A DNA stretch of 6,884 bases from Brevundimonas sp. UBA986 (GTDB lineage Bacteria > Pseudomonadota > Alphaproteobacteria > Caulobacterales > Caulobacteraceae), in NCBI GenBank assembly GCA_002292165.1, contig DBBK01000161.1:19672-26555 (forward strand), in the 5' to 3' direction. The notes below the pieces were generated by a model that did no database searches, was not told the origin of the DNA, and worked only from the letters and a program-made list of their open reading frames with translations. This document shows, piece by piece, positions 1 to 6,379 of this stretch. Both the position numbers and the translations under genes were made by a program. Positions within the stretch are counted from its first letter, which is position 1. Each line of letters begins with the position of its first letter.

Positions 1-1
1 C

Positions 2-748
2 CGAGAGGGCAGGGCGGTGCGCGCCGTCTGGCTGCTGATCGCCCCGCCGGGCGTTGGGCCAGTGACGCCGGGAATACCCGCGCTGACGGTGGTGAAGGCG
101 CTCGCGGCAGGGCGGCTCAAGCCGGGCGCGCGGGCCTGCGTCGGCGAACTGCCGCTGGCCGATCTGGAAGCTGAACTGGCTGTGCACGGCATCAGGACCA
201 CGACGACGGTCGAGCCGTCCGCCCTGTTCGAACGCGCCGTCGGTCCGGCCTTTGCCACCCTGCCGGCCTCGATCCGGACGCTGCATGAGACCTCGGGCCA
301 TTCCTTCTGGCGCGGTCAGGCCTCGGTCGAGGGCGCGGCCAACCCCGTCGCCGGTCTGGTCGCGCGGGTGTTCGGCTTTCCACGTGCTGCGCAGGGCGTG
401 CCGGTCGAGGTCCGGATCGACGCCGACCGCGACCGTTCGATCTGGCGACGCGAGATCGCGGGCAGTCGCTTCCAGAGCCGGCTCTCCTCGCCGAGGCCGG
501 GCGGGCGGGTGGTGGAAAGCTTCGGCCCGTGCGCCTTCGACCTGACCCTCAGCCCCGAAGACGGGCGACTGGTTTATCGGGTCGAGGGCTGGCGGCTGCT
601 GGGCGTTCCCATGCCGAAGGCCTGGGCGCCGACCACCGTGACCAACGAAAAAGAAGACGTCGAAGGCCGGTTCGCCTTCGACGTCGAGATCGGCCTTCCG
701 ATCGCGGGCCGGATGGTCCGCTATCGGGGCTGGCTGGAAGCGGTTTAG
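2..748 (+). CDS. DUF4166 domain protein, C-terminal part (5' end outside the window)
   Basis: This reading frame is open to the left edge. The first possible start inside the window (GTG at 17) is probably internal, because the residues on both sides of it look like continuous protein. The stretch with ARACVGELPLADLEAEL resembles the linker that follows the Rossmann-type (saccharopine-dehydrogenase-like) NAD-binding domain in two-domain oxidoreductases. From about position 230 onward the protein looks like a DUF4166 domain: an early LFERAVGPAF segment, GHSFWRGQASV, and a C-terminal GRFAFDVEIGLP followed by VRYRGWLEAV. DUF4166 has no settled biochemical function. When fused to such a dehydrogenase domain it is annotated as a putative oxidoreductase. 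The stop codon overlaps that of the convergent DUF6607-like gene by 4 bases. Positions 648-685 of the coding sequence double as a terminator for that opposite-strand gene. The domain assignment is from recalled family motifs. Confidence 0.8.
   Translation, partial: REGRAVRAVWLLIAPPGVGPVTPGIPALTVVKALAAGRLKPGARACVGELPLADLEAELAVHGIRTTTTVEPSALFERAVGPAFATLPASIRTLHETSGHSFWRGQASVEGAANPVAGLVARVFGFPRAAQGVPVEVRIDADRDRSIWRREIAGSRFQSRLSSPRPGGRVVESFGPCAFDLTLSPEDGRLVYRVEGWRLLGVPMPKAWAPTTVTNEKEDVEGRFAFDVEIGLPIAGRMVRYRGWLEAV
648..685 (-). terminator. Intrinsic terminator of the receptor/DUF6607 unit, inside the convergent gene
   Basis: Read on the minus strand, a perfect 12-bp inverted repeat (GACGTCGAAGGC at 685-674 and GCCTTCGACGTC at 667-656) encloses a 6-base loop. 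It is followed directly by TTCTTTTTCG (655-646). A stable GC-rich stem with a T-rich tail is the classic rho-independent layout. The stem begins 59 bases after the stop codon of the DUF6607-like gene at 745. On the plus strand the stem is not followed by a T tract, so it should act in one direction only. It lies entirely within the coding sequence of the DUF4166 gene. Confidence 0.82.
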
Positions 749-1737
749 CGGGCCGTCGCCGTGGCGATGATGGTCTTCGCCTGATCGATGGCGGCGGCCG
801 TGGTGACCTCGCCGGACTGGATCTTTTCGGCCAGGTCCATCAGCGGGGTCCCGGTGACGGCGCCGGTCTCGGCGACTTCCTGAACGCGGACGCCGCCGTG
901 GGCCGCGATGGCCGCGTCCCACAGGTCGCGAACCGCCGCCCAGTAGTCCTTGGTCGCCGCCCAGTAGTCGTCGCCCGCCTTGGGATCATAGCCGTCCCAC
1001 TTGCGGTAGGTGTTGACCACGTCCTCCTGCACGACGGCGACGGGATCACCGTCGTCGCCCTGACCGGGCTGCATCTTCATATTGTCCTGGATATGCACCC
1101 AGCCGACCGGCGTCAGGGCGTGACGGTTGGTGCCCAGATAGCGGTCGTAGACCGGGTGACGGACGGCGTCGCGGCGCGCCAGCGGACGCCAGGTCGGGCC
1201 GCTGGTCCAGACGGCCATGCCGTTGTCATAGCTCCACTTGCCGACGCCGCCGTAGCGCGGGGAATCGTCCGTCTGCCACACCGTCTGGGACCAGGCGCCG
1301 GCGCGCTCGGCCTCGGGCACGTTCAACAGGGTCCATTCGCCCGGACCGGAATAGGTCAGGACGGTGGAGGGCTGCCAGGTCCAGTCCTCGCGCCAGTGTT
1401 TGACGACGATCGACTGGCCCTCGTGCTCCATCACCAGGATGTGCTGCAGGCTGATGCGGTCGCCGTGGTCATAGACGACCCGGACGATCTCATTGCCGGC
1501 CGAGTCGTGGGCCTCGACCGGGGTATAGCCCGCCAGGAAGCTGACGTTCTCGCGGAAGTCGAAGCGGACGCGGAACTGGCCCGCCTCGGCCAGGATCGAC
1601 TGCCGGTCCCGCTCGAACGCACTGGTCGGCGCGGTCGTGGCGGAGGGCGCGGCCGTCTGGGCCACCCCCGTCTCGGCTTGGGCCGCCGCCGGAGCGGCGG
1701 AAGCCAGCAGGGCGGCGGCGATCATCAGGGCGCGCAT
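745..1737 (-). CDS. Exported Trp-rich protein, DUF6607 family-like, paired with TonB-dependent receptor
   Basis: The 330-residue product has a clear Sec signal peptide: MRALMIAAALLASAAPAAAQA with an Ala-rich end, cleavage near residue 21. A low-complexity Ala/Thr/Pro linker runs to about residue 40. The mature part holds 14 tryptophans and 9 histidines. Visible motifs are HILVMEHEGQ and KHWREDWTWQ (99-122), RHPVYDRYLGTNRHALTPVG (193-212) with HIQDNMKM after it, and GYDPKAGDDYW then DYWAAVRDLWDA near 249-275. These match what I recall of DUF6607, a family of unknown function often found beside TonB-dependent receptors. I chose ATG 1737 because GAAGAGG sits 5 bases upstream and the signal peptide starts there. 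The in-frame ATG at 1770 would add 11 residues and would overlap a Fur-like site. The gene follows the receptor by 48 bases and so may be co-transcribed with it, but it also has its own candidate operator. A periplasmic role in handling the imported ligand is inference only. Confidence 0.82.
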   Translation of the reverse strand: MRALMIAAALLASAAPAAAQAETGVAQTAAPSATTAPTSAFERDRQSILAEAGQFRVRFDFRENVSFLAGYTPVEAHDSAGNEIVRVVYDHGDRISLQHILVMEHEGQSIVVKHWREDWTWQPSTVLTYSGPGEWTLLNVPEAERAGAWSQTVWQTDDSPRYGGVGKWSYDNGMAVWTSGPTWRPLARRDAVRHPVYDRYLGTNRHALTPVGWVHIQDNMKMQPGQGDDGDPVAVVQEDVVNTYRKWDGYDPKAGDDYWAATKDYWAAVRDLWDAAIAAHGGVRVQEVAETGAVTGTPLMDLAEKIQSGEVTTAAAIDQAKTIIATATAR

Positions 1738-1742
1738 CGGAA

Positions 1743-1749
1743 CCTCTTC
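1743..1749 (-). promoter_or_regulatory. Ribosome binding site fixing the DUF6607-like start
   Basis: On the minus strand GAAGAGG lies 5 bases before ATG 1737. It is the strongest Shine-Dalgarno-like match near this gene. It supports that start over the in-frame ATGs at 1770 and 1764. Confidence 0.65.
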
Positions 1750-1750
1750 G

Positions 1751-1769
1751 GTCTTGATAGTCATTCGCA
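1751..1769 (-). promoter_or_regulatory. Candidate Fur box upstream of the DUF6607-like gene
   Basis: The minus strand reads TGCGAATGACTATCA (1769-1755). The 19 bases starting at 1768 match 12 of 19 positions of the classical Fur box GATAATGATAATCATTATC. The same 15-mer with one change occurs on the plus strand at 4104-4118, in front of the receptor gene. It lies in the 48-base gap between the receptor stop and the DUF6607-like start, just upstream of the ribosome binding site. GATTAT (1775-1770), directly upstream of it, could be a -10 element, but that is weak evidence. Confidence 0.55.
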
Positions 1770-1785
1770 TAATCTCCCGTCGCGC

Positions 1786-4068
1786 TTACAGACGCAAGGA
1801 CAGAGAGACGCCGACGTTGCGGCCCGGCTGGGTGTAGGCGTCGACCACGGCCGAGGAGGCCGCCACGCCGCGGATGTCGCTCCACCAGCCGTACTTCTCG
1901 TCAGTGACGTTGAAGACGCCGACGCGGGCCGTGACCTGTTCCGTCACGTTCCAGTAGCCGGTCAGATCGATCAGGGCGAACTCCTTGCCCGTCAGACAGC
2001 CGCTGGCCGGGGCGGCGTTGTAGCAGCTCAGGCCGTTCGTATCGGCGTTGTCCTTGTGCGCCGACCAGGTCAGCAGGCCTTCGACGCCCCAGACACCGGT
2101 CGGGGCGTTGTAGCCCAGACCCCAGACCAGCTTGACCGGATCGATGGTCGACAACGACCGGGTCACGCCCGCATCGGTCTGGTCGCCGTCCGCCCAGGCG
2201 CCGGCGAAGCGGGCGTAGACGCCGTTGTCCCAATCCAGATTGGCGCGGGCCTCGACGCCGTGCACCTCGACCGAGGAGAAGTTCACATATTTGTAGATCA
2301 GCGGGTCCGCCGGGGTGCCGGCGCCCGAGACGACCTGCTGCGAGATGAAGTCGTCATAGTCGGACTTGAAGCCCACCAGCTGGGCGCTCAGACGGCCGTT
2401 CAGGGCGTTGATGTCGCGCAAGCGCACGCCCAGTTCGACGCTCTGGCTCGTCTCCGGATTGAGGTCCGGGTTGGGCTGGGAGGTGTAACCGAAGGCCAGG
2501 TTTGCGAAGTAGTTGTTCACCTGGCTCGGCGTCGGGGCCTTGAAGCCCTCGGCGACATTGGCGAACACCTGGAACTGCGGGGTGGCCTGCCAGACCAGAC
2601 CCAGCTTGGGCGAGATGTGGCTGTCGTCCTGATCGGCGCGCGTGCCGATGTAGAGCGGATCACTGTCGGTCGACAGTTCATAGGCGTCGTACCGCACCGC
2701 CGGGATCAGGCGCAGTGCGCCGCCCGCCAGAACGATCTCGTCCTGAACATAGAGGCCGGCCAGGGTGTAGTCGGTCTTGGGGAAGGGGCTGGTCGGGAAG
2801 GTTTCGCCGGCAGGGGGCACGGTGCCGTCGCGGATGCCTTCCTGGGTCGTCCGCGACCAGTCGCCGCCGAAGGTGACGCGGTTCTCGACGGCGCCCGCCG
2901 CGAAGGTCTTGCGGGCCCAGGCCGAGGCGCCGAACACCTTGTTGTTGAACTGGTTGTCGCGGATCCGGTCGGTCAGGACGCGGTCTTCATAGGTGTACTG
3001 GCGGGTCGTGGCGTCCTGGCCGTAGACCGAGACCTGACCCTGATCCAGGCCGAAGCTGTCCGAGAAGCGCCAGTCCAGACCCACGCGCTGGCGTTCGGTG
3101 TTGTCCTTGGCGGTCAGGCCCAGAACAGCCGTCGCGGCGGTCGGGGGCGTGGCGGCGACGGTGCGGGCCGTGCGGCCGCTCAGGACCTCATAGTCCGACT
3201 CGGACTGATAGCCGTCATAGGTCAGGCGCAGGCTCTGGTTCGGGGCGAAGTCCCAGACCAGCTTGGCCAGCAGGGCGTCCGACTGGTTATCCTGCGGGTT
3301 GGCGAGGGTGCGGTTGGCGTAGGTGATGCCGCCGGTCGCGGTGACTTCCTCGCCGGTCGCGTCGCCGTTCGTTTCCGTCTCGGAAGAGTCACGACGCGTG
3401 TAGGCCAGCACCCCGGAGAAGGCCCCCGAGCGGCCGGCGACGGCCAGGGCCTCGGTGAAGCCTTCGTCGGCGGAGTTATAGCCGACGCGGGCGCGGGCGG
3501 TGAAGTTCCGGCCCCCGGTCAGCAGGTCTTCCGGATCCCTGGTGGTGAAGCTCACGGCGCCGGCGACGCCGTCCGAGCCGTACAGGGCCGAGGCCGGGCC
3601 GCGCAGGATCTCGACCGACTTCATCAGGTCCAGATCGGAATAGCCGCCGCGGCCGACGCTCTGGGCGCCGAAGACGAAGCCGTCAGGCTGGCGCACGCCG
3701 TCCACGACGATCAGGACGCGGTCGCCGCCGAGGCCGCGGATGGTGAAGCCCTCATTGCCCGCACGGCCGGCGGTGCCGAGCGCGGCGCCGAAACGGGCCG
3801 GCTGGCTGACGACGCTGACGCCCGGCTCGTATTTCACCAGATCCTTGATGTCGGTGAACAGCAGGCGTTCGATCTCGGCGGAGGAGTAGACGCTGACGGT
3901 GGCAGGAACTTCGTCGACCGGGGTCGCGGTGCGGGTGGCGACGACGGTGACCGGCGCGACCGGGGTCGCCTGATCTTCCGGGGCGATCGGGGCGTCGGGC
4001 GCGGCGGCCTGGGCCGAACCGGCGGCGAGGGCGGCGAGCCCGGCTGTGATCATGAGGAGGTTGCGCAT
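1786..4068 (-). CDS. TonB-dependent outer-membrane receptor, haem/haemoglobin/transferrin-like
   Basis: This 760-residue protein imports a ligand across the outer membrane, powered by TonB-ExbB-ExbD. A signal peptide (MRNLLMITAGLAALAAGSAQ, cleavage near 22) is followed by a TonB-box-like VTVVATRT at 40-47. A plug domain covers about 50-165, with FTIRGLGGDRVLIVVDGVRQ and SVEILRGPASALYGSDGVAG, both highly typical. The barrel ends with NVTDEKYGWW, then TQPGRN, and a final SLSLRL that lacks the usual terminal aromatic residue. FKAP (509-512) and NPDL (533-536) correspond to the FRAP and NPNL boxes of haem-type receptors, but no histidine lies between them. The only two cysteines (682 and 691) could form a loop disulfide. 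I chose ATG 4068 because the signal peptide begins there; the ribosome binding site is weak. The upstream in-frame TTG at 4131 would fall inside the operator. A Fur-like site upstream suggests iron control. The ligand is not determined by the sequence. Confidence 0.95.
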   Translation of the reverse strand: MRNLLMITAGLAALAAGSAQAAAPDAPIAPEDQATPVAPVTVVATRTATPVDEVPATVSVYSSAEIERLLFTDIKDLVKYEPGVSVVSQPARFGAALGTAGRAGNEGFTIRGLGGDRVLIVVDGVRQPDGFVFGAQSVGRGGYSDLDLMKSVEILRGPASALYGSDGVAGAVSFTTRDPEDLLTGGRNFTARARVGYNSADEGFTEALAVAGRSGAFSGVLAYTRRDSSETETNGDATGEEVTATGGITYANRTLANPQDNQSDALLAKLVWDFAPNQSLRLTYDGYQSESDYEVLSGRTARTVAATPPTAATAVLGLTAKDNTERQRVGLDWRFSDSFGLDQGQVSVYGQDATTRQYTYEDRVLTDRIRDNQFNNKVFGASAWARKTFAAGAVENRVTFGGDWSRTTQEGIRDGTVPPAGETFPTSPFPKTDYTLAGLYVQDEIVLAGGALRLIPAVRYDAYELSTDSDPLYIGTRADQDDSHISPKLGLVWQATPQFQVFANVAEGFKAPTPSQVNNYFANLAFGYTSQPNPDLNPETSQSVELGVRLRDINALNGRLSAQLVGFKSDYDDFISQQVVSGAGTPADPLIYKYVNFSSVEVHGVEARANLDWDNGVYARFAGAWADGDQTDAGVTRSLSTIDPVKLVWGLGYNAPTGVWGVEGLLTWSAHKDNADTNGLSCYNAAPASGCLTGKEFALIDLTGYWNVTEQVTARVGVFNVTDEKYGWWSDIRGVAASSAVVDAYTQPGRNVGVSLSLRL

Positions 4069-4190
4069 TTTATGGTCCCGCTTGAGAGAGGGGGCGCAAT
4101 TACTGCGAACGACTATCAGAATCAACCGCAATAGCCCTGGGGTCTTTGGGGGCGCGGTGAACGGTCGCGCTTGCGGCGCGTTCGGGTGCG
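4069..4190. promoter_or_regulatory. Divergent intergenic region between receptor and lipoprotein genes
   Basis: This 122-base region separates two divergently transcribed genes, so it must hold the receptor promoter and probably that of the lipoprotein. It contains an AT-richer patch (about 4098-4134) in otherwise very GC-rich DNA, and the Fur-like site falls in that patch. I could not assign -35 and -10 elements with confidence for either direction. The half next to the lipoprotein is GC-rich and shows no clear motif. Confidence 0.5.
4104..4130. promoter_or_regulatory. Candidate Fur box in the receptor/lipoprotein intergenic region
   Basis: An imperfect inverted repeat starts with TGCGAACGACTAT and ends as the reverse complement of TGCGGTTGATTCT, with 9 of 13 arm positions pairing. 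The core at 4105-4123 matches 12 of 19 positions of the classical Fur box, including the central ATCA. It lies 36 bases upstream of the receptor start and 60 bases upstream of the divergent lipoprotein. On the minus strand a TTGATT resembling a -35 element overlaps the site, but no convincing -10 element was found. Confidence 0.55.
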
Positions 4191-4706
4191 ATGAAGCACG
4201 TCGGGATTTCAGTGATCGCTCTGGGCGCCCTCGTGGGACTGGCGGCCTGTGATCAGGCGCGGGTCAATCCGCCGACGGAGCCGGCCAGGCCCGTCACCTC
4301 GCCGGTCATCGACCCGTCGGCCGAGATGCCGTCCTCGTCCATGGCCCCCCTCATGCCGGGGACGGGCCCGATCAGCTTCGTCGGCCGCTGGACGCCTGAC
4401 CCGGTCCTGTGCGCCCGGCCCGTGAGGCCCCCTCGTCTGATCGAGATCACCCCGCTGCGGTTCGAGGGAGAGGGGATGGGCTGCGACATCGCCCGCATCA
4501 CCCAGGTGACCGGCGGCTATCAGGCCAGCCTGTCCTGCCCGGCGAGCGGCGGGGTTCATGTCGAGCGGGTGCAGATGTCCGTGACCGGCCAGACCCTGGA
4601 CCTGGTCTATGTCGACCGGCGCGGCCCGGAGGGCGCGCCGCGATCGGTCAAACTGCTGAAATGCACCACGCTTTCCGACGCCGCGACGACGGCGCCGGGG
4701 CTCTAG
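4191..4706 (+). CDS. Small lipoprotein with four cysteines in its mature domain
   Basis: The 171-residue product starts with MKHVGISVIALGALVGLAAC. This is a lipoprotein signal with lipobox LAAC and the lipidated Cys at 20. Asp follows at +2, which in enterobacteria favours retention in the inner membrane; whether the rule holds here is unknown. A Pro/Ser-rich tether covers about 25-58. The C-terminal domain begins FVGRWTPDPVLC and has cysteines at 74, 98, 116 and 158, enough for two disulfides. The pattern GRW...C followed by ITPLRFEG and GCDI recalls small exported alphaproteobacterial proteins with a short beta-rich domain, but I cannot name the family or a function. The start is supported by the lipoprotein signal; the ribosome binding site is weak. 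The gene is divergent from the receptor and shares its intergenic region, so iron control is possible but unproven. Confidence 0.82.
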   Translation: MKHVGISVIALGALVGLAACDQARVNPPTEPARPVTSPVIDPSAEMPSSSMAPLMPGTGPISFVGRWTPDPVLCARPVRPPRLIEITPLRFEGEGMGCDIARITQVTGGYQASLSCPASGGVHVERVQMSVTGQTLDLVYVDRRGPEGAPRSVKLLKCTTLSDAATTAPGL

Positions 4707-4728
4707 CCTGTGCCGATCGGAACCCCGG
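4695..4728. terminator. Weak inverted repeat across convergent stops, possible terminator
   Basis: CCGGGG (4695-4700) and CCCCGG (4723-4728) can pair across a 22-base loop that includes CCGATCGG. The structure spans the region between the lipoprotein stop (4706) and the stop of the convergent 546-residue gene (4731). Neither strand has a T tract after it. Given the high GC content it may be chance, so I list it only as the sole candidate in the 24-base gap. Confidence 0.2.
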
Positions 4729-4730
4729 AA

Positions 4731-6371
4731 TCAGGGATAGAAGCCGTCGTCGGTGGGGCCCTTTCCGTCGCCGTCCGCGAGCAGGGCCGCCGTCACCCCG
4801 CTCGCCGTCCGGGTCAGGACAAGGCGGTGCGACCAGAGCGGCACGACCGCGCGCCCGCCCTCGAACGCTTCCTTGACCGTGAAGATCAGGGCGTCCTCGT
4901 CCTTCAGTCGGGCGAAGAGGCGCAGGGTGATCTCGGCGTCGGAGACGCGTTGGATCTCGAAGCGAACGCCGAGAGGTTCCAGCAAGGACGTCGGCGACGG
5001 ATCGATCTCGACGTCGTTGGCGGTCAGGGCCGCGACCGTACCCGTCATCTGGCTGGTGCCCAGCCAGGGGCGGCCCGTCGAGGGCCAGAAGGCCTCCCAG
5101 CCGCCGACGGCCGCGCGGCGCAGGCACATGGTGACCCGCTGCCCGTTGCCGAACACGGTCGGCCGGCCCAGAGGACCGCACCAGATTCGGGTCATGACGC
5201 GCCCGCCCACGGGAAGGACGCCGGCGAACTCGACCTGATGCAGGATCAGGCCTTCGGGCGTGGTGTCGTTGATCAGCGGGGCACGCAGATTGACCGGCTT
5301 GGGCAGGCGGGTGGTCAGGGCGTATTCCGCCTGACCCGACAAGACCACCCCACCGCGCGTCAGCTCGCCTGCGCCGATAGTCAGGACGGTGGGATCGATC
5401 TTCACGCCACCGATCACGAAGGGGGTCGGCTCGACGCCTTGACGGGCTGGGGCCGGGGTGGAGCCCTGATCGGGGGCGTCGTCGTTCGAGGCGGGATCGG
5501 CCGCGGCGGCCTCGGCCTCCAGCGCGTCCGCGCGCCGACGGAGCCCGGCCATATCGATGGGCGCCGAAACCCGTTCAGCCGTCACGGCGACGACGTCTCC
5601 GCGTCGCTCCGGCATCAGGGTCAGCTTCAGGCCGTCGAAGTTCAGTTCCGCCGCGCCGTTCCGCACTGGCAGAACCTGACGGCGCATGTCGTGGCGGTAG
5701 GGGCGGGCTTCGGCGCGAAGGCCCGGGCCTTCGATGGTCGCGTGAAGGGCCACGCCGGCATCAAGCACACGCTCGTAGATGAAGGCGAGACGGAAGGCGG
5801 ACGGCGTCGTCGCCGGCTCGACCGTGACGCGCTCCGTCCGGGCGTCGGGCTCCGGGAAGGTCATGCCGCGGACCATCCACCATGCGCCGTAGCTGCCGAG
5901 GACCGGGATGCCCAGGTTTGCCTTGCCGTCCGGGGTATCGACCATGCAGACGGTCGAGCCGACCCAGCCGAACATGGTCCGCAGTTCGCCGGGGCCGCAC
6001 CAGGCCTCGATCATGTCGGCCTGATCCGCGCCGGTCGGCTTGAAGACGCGATGAACGACGGGCGCTCCGGCTGACATGCGATAGCCGGCGGTGGCGATGT
6101 CGCCGGTCAGGCGGCCTTCCTCCGCCAGACGCATGGGAACGGACAGGACCGCCTCGCCCTTGGCCGTGACCTCGCCCACGACCGGCTCGCCCGCCGGTTC
6201 CAGCCCAAGGATCAGGGCCGTCAGCTGTTCGCGGCGAAGCGCGGTCGGCGGTTCGGCCGCCGGAGCCTCGACCACCGGAGCCTCGGCCGCAGGCGGCGCC
6301 TCCTGTGCGACGGCCGCGCCCGACATCGTCAGCGCCGCCAGAAGCGGTGCGATCATCCCCCCGGATTTCAT
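4731..6371 (-). CDS. Exported two-module protein of unknown function with repeated WCGP motif
   Basis: I do not recognise this 546-residue protein. It has a signal peptide (MKSGGMIAPLLAALTMSGAA, AVA cleavage near 22) and an Ala/Pro/Glu-rich linker to about 44. Two related modules follow, at about 70-265 and 340-532, joined by an Ala/Asp/Pro-rich linker (about 283-315). Each module has a WCGP motif (124-127 and 397-400), an FG a few residues later, and a second cysteine 17 or 18 residues after the first (C125/C142 and C398/C416). Each pair could form a disulfide in the periplasm. Each module also carries a later RV.DA segment (RVLDAGVAL and RVSDAEITL). The start at 6371 has GAGG (6379-6376), which overlaps the stop codon of ychF. 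The gap from ychF is only 6 bases, so the two are probably co-transcribed and perhaps translationally coupled. A periplasmic or cell-surface location is inferred; no catalytic motif is visible. Confidence 0.85.
   Translation of the reverse strand: MKSGGMIAPLLAALTMSGAAVAQEAPPAAEAPVVEAPAAEPPTALRREQLTALILGLEPAGEPVVGEVTAKGEAVLSVPMRLAEEGRLTGDIATAGYRMSAGAPVVHRVFKPTGADQADMIEAWCGPGELRTMFGWVGSTVCMVDTPDGKANLGIPVLGSYGAWWMVRGMTFPEPDARTERVTVEPATTPSAFRLAFIYERVLDAGVALHATIEGPGLRAEARPYRHDMRRQVLPVRNGAAELNFDGLKLTLMPERRGDVVAVTAERVSAPIDMAGLRRRADALEAEAAAADPASNDDAPDQGSTPAPARQGVEPTPFVIGGVKIDPTVLTIGAGELTRGGVVLSGQAEYALTTRLPKPVNLRAPLINDTTPEGLILHQVEFAGVLPVGGRVMTRIWCGPLGRPTVFGNGQRVTMCLRRAAVGGWEAFWPSTGRPWLGTSQMTGTVAALTANDVEIDPSPTSLLEPLGVRFEIQRVSDAEITLRLFARLKDEDALIFTVKEAFEGGRAVVPLWSHRLVLTRTASGVTAALLADGDGKGPTDDGFYP
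4776..5354 (-). repeat. Second copy of the internal WCGP module (protein-level repeat)
   Basis: Residues about 340-532 of the 546-residue exported protein repeat the layout of residues 70-265: VLSG at the start, IWCGP, then FG, MC and RVSDAEITL. Similarity is clear at the protein level only. The two copies are diverged and form no recognisable DNA repeat, so the duplication is old. Confidence 0.6.
5577..6164 (-). repeat. First copy of the internal WCGP module (protein-level repeat)
   Basis: Residues about 70-265 of the 546-residue exported protein hold VLSV, AWCGP, FG, VCM and RVLDAGVAL in the same order as the second copy. The edges are approximate because they come from alignment by eye. 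Confidence 0.6.
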
Positions 6372-6375
6372 GCCG

Positions 6376-6379
6376 CCTC
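6376..6379 (-). promoter_or_regulatory. Ribosome binding site overlapping the ychF stop codon
   Basis: The minus strand reads TGAGGCGGCATG: the ychF stop TGA (6380-6378) forms part of GAGG, which sits 4 bases before ATG 6371. Ribosomes finishing ychF would therefore be placed at the start of the next gene, an arrangement typical of translational coupling. Confidence 0.55.

Noticed and set aside
17..19. GTG at 17 as the true start of the DUF4166 gene
   Set aside because: The frame is open to the window edge. The first residues read like the middle of a two-domain oxidoreductase, so the true start is probably upstream, outside the window.
1738..1770. A longer DUF6607-like start at ATG 1770, adding 11 residues
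   Set aside because: The extension would cover both the operator-like sequence and the strong ribosome binding site, and would precede a complete signal peptide.
4069..4131. A longer receptor start at TTG 4131, adding 21 residues
   Set aside because: It would place coding sequence over the Fur-like site and put a non-signal-like segment before a standard signal peptide that begins at ATG 4068.
529..4134. A 1201-codon open frame on the plus strand, opposite the receptor and DUF6607-like genes
   Set aside because: Its product is a low-complexity mix rich in Arg, Gly, Asp, Val and Ala with no recognisable domain. It is the expected mirror of GC-rich codons on the minus strand, and the receptor and DUF6607-like proteins opposite it are unmistakable. 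Its length alone is not evidence of a gene.
4209..4559. Minus-strand frames opposite the lipoprotein gene, including one at 4253-4501
   Set aside because: They are Arg/Gly/Pro-rich without motifs. The plus-strand frame has a clear lipobox and an ordered cysteine pattern.
4710..6074. A 454-codon open frame on the plus strand opposite the two-module exported protein
   Set aside because: It has the same shadow character. The minus-strand product has a signal peptide, an internal duplication and a ribosome binding site, while this frame has none of these.
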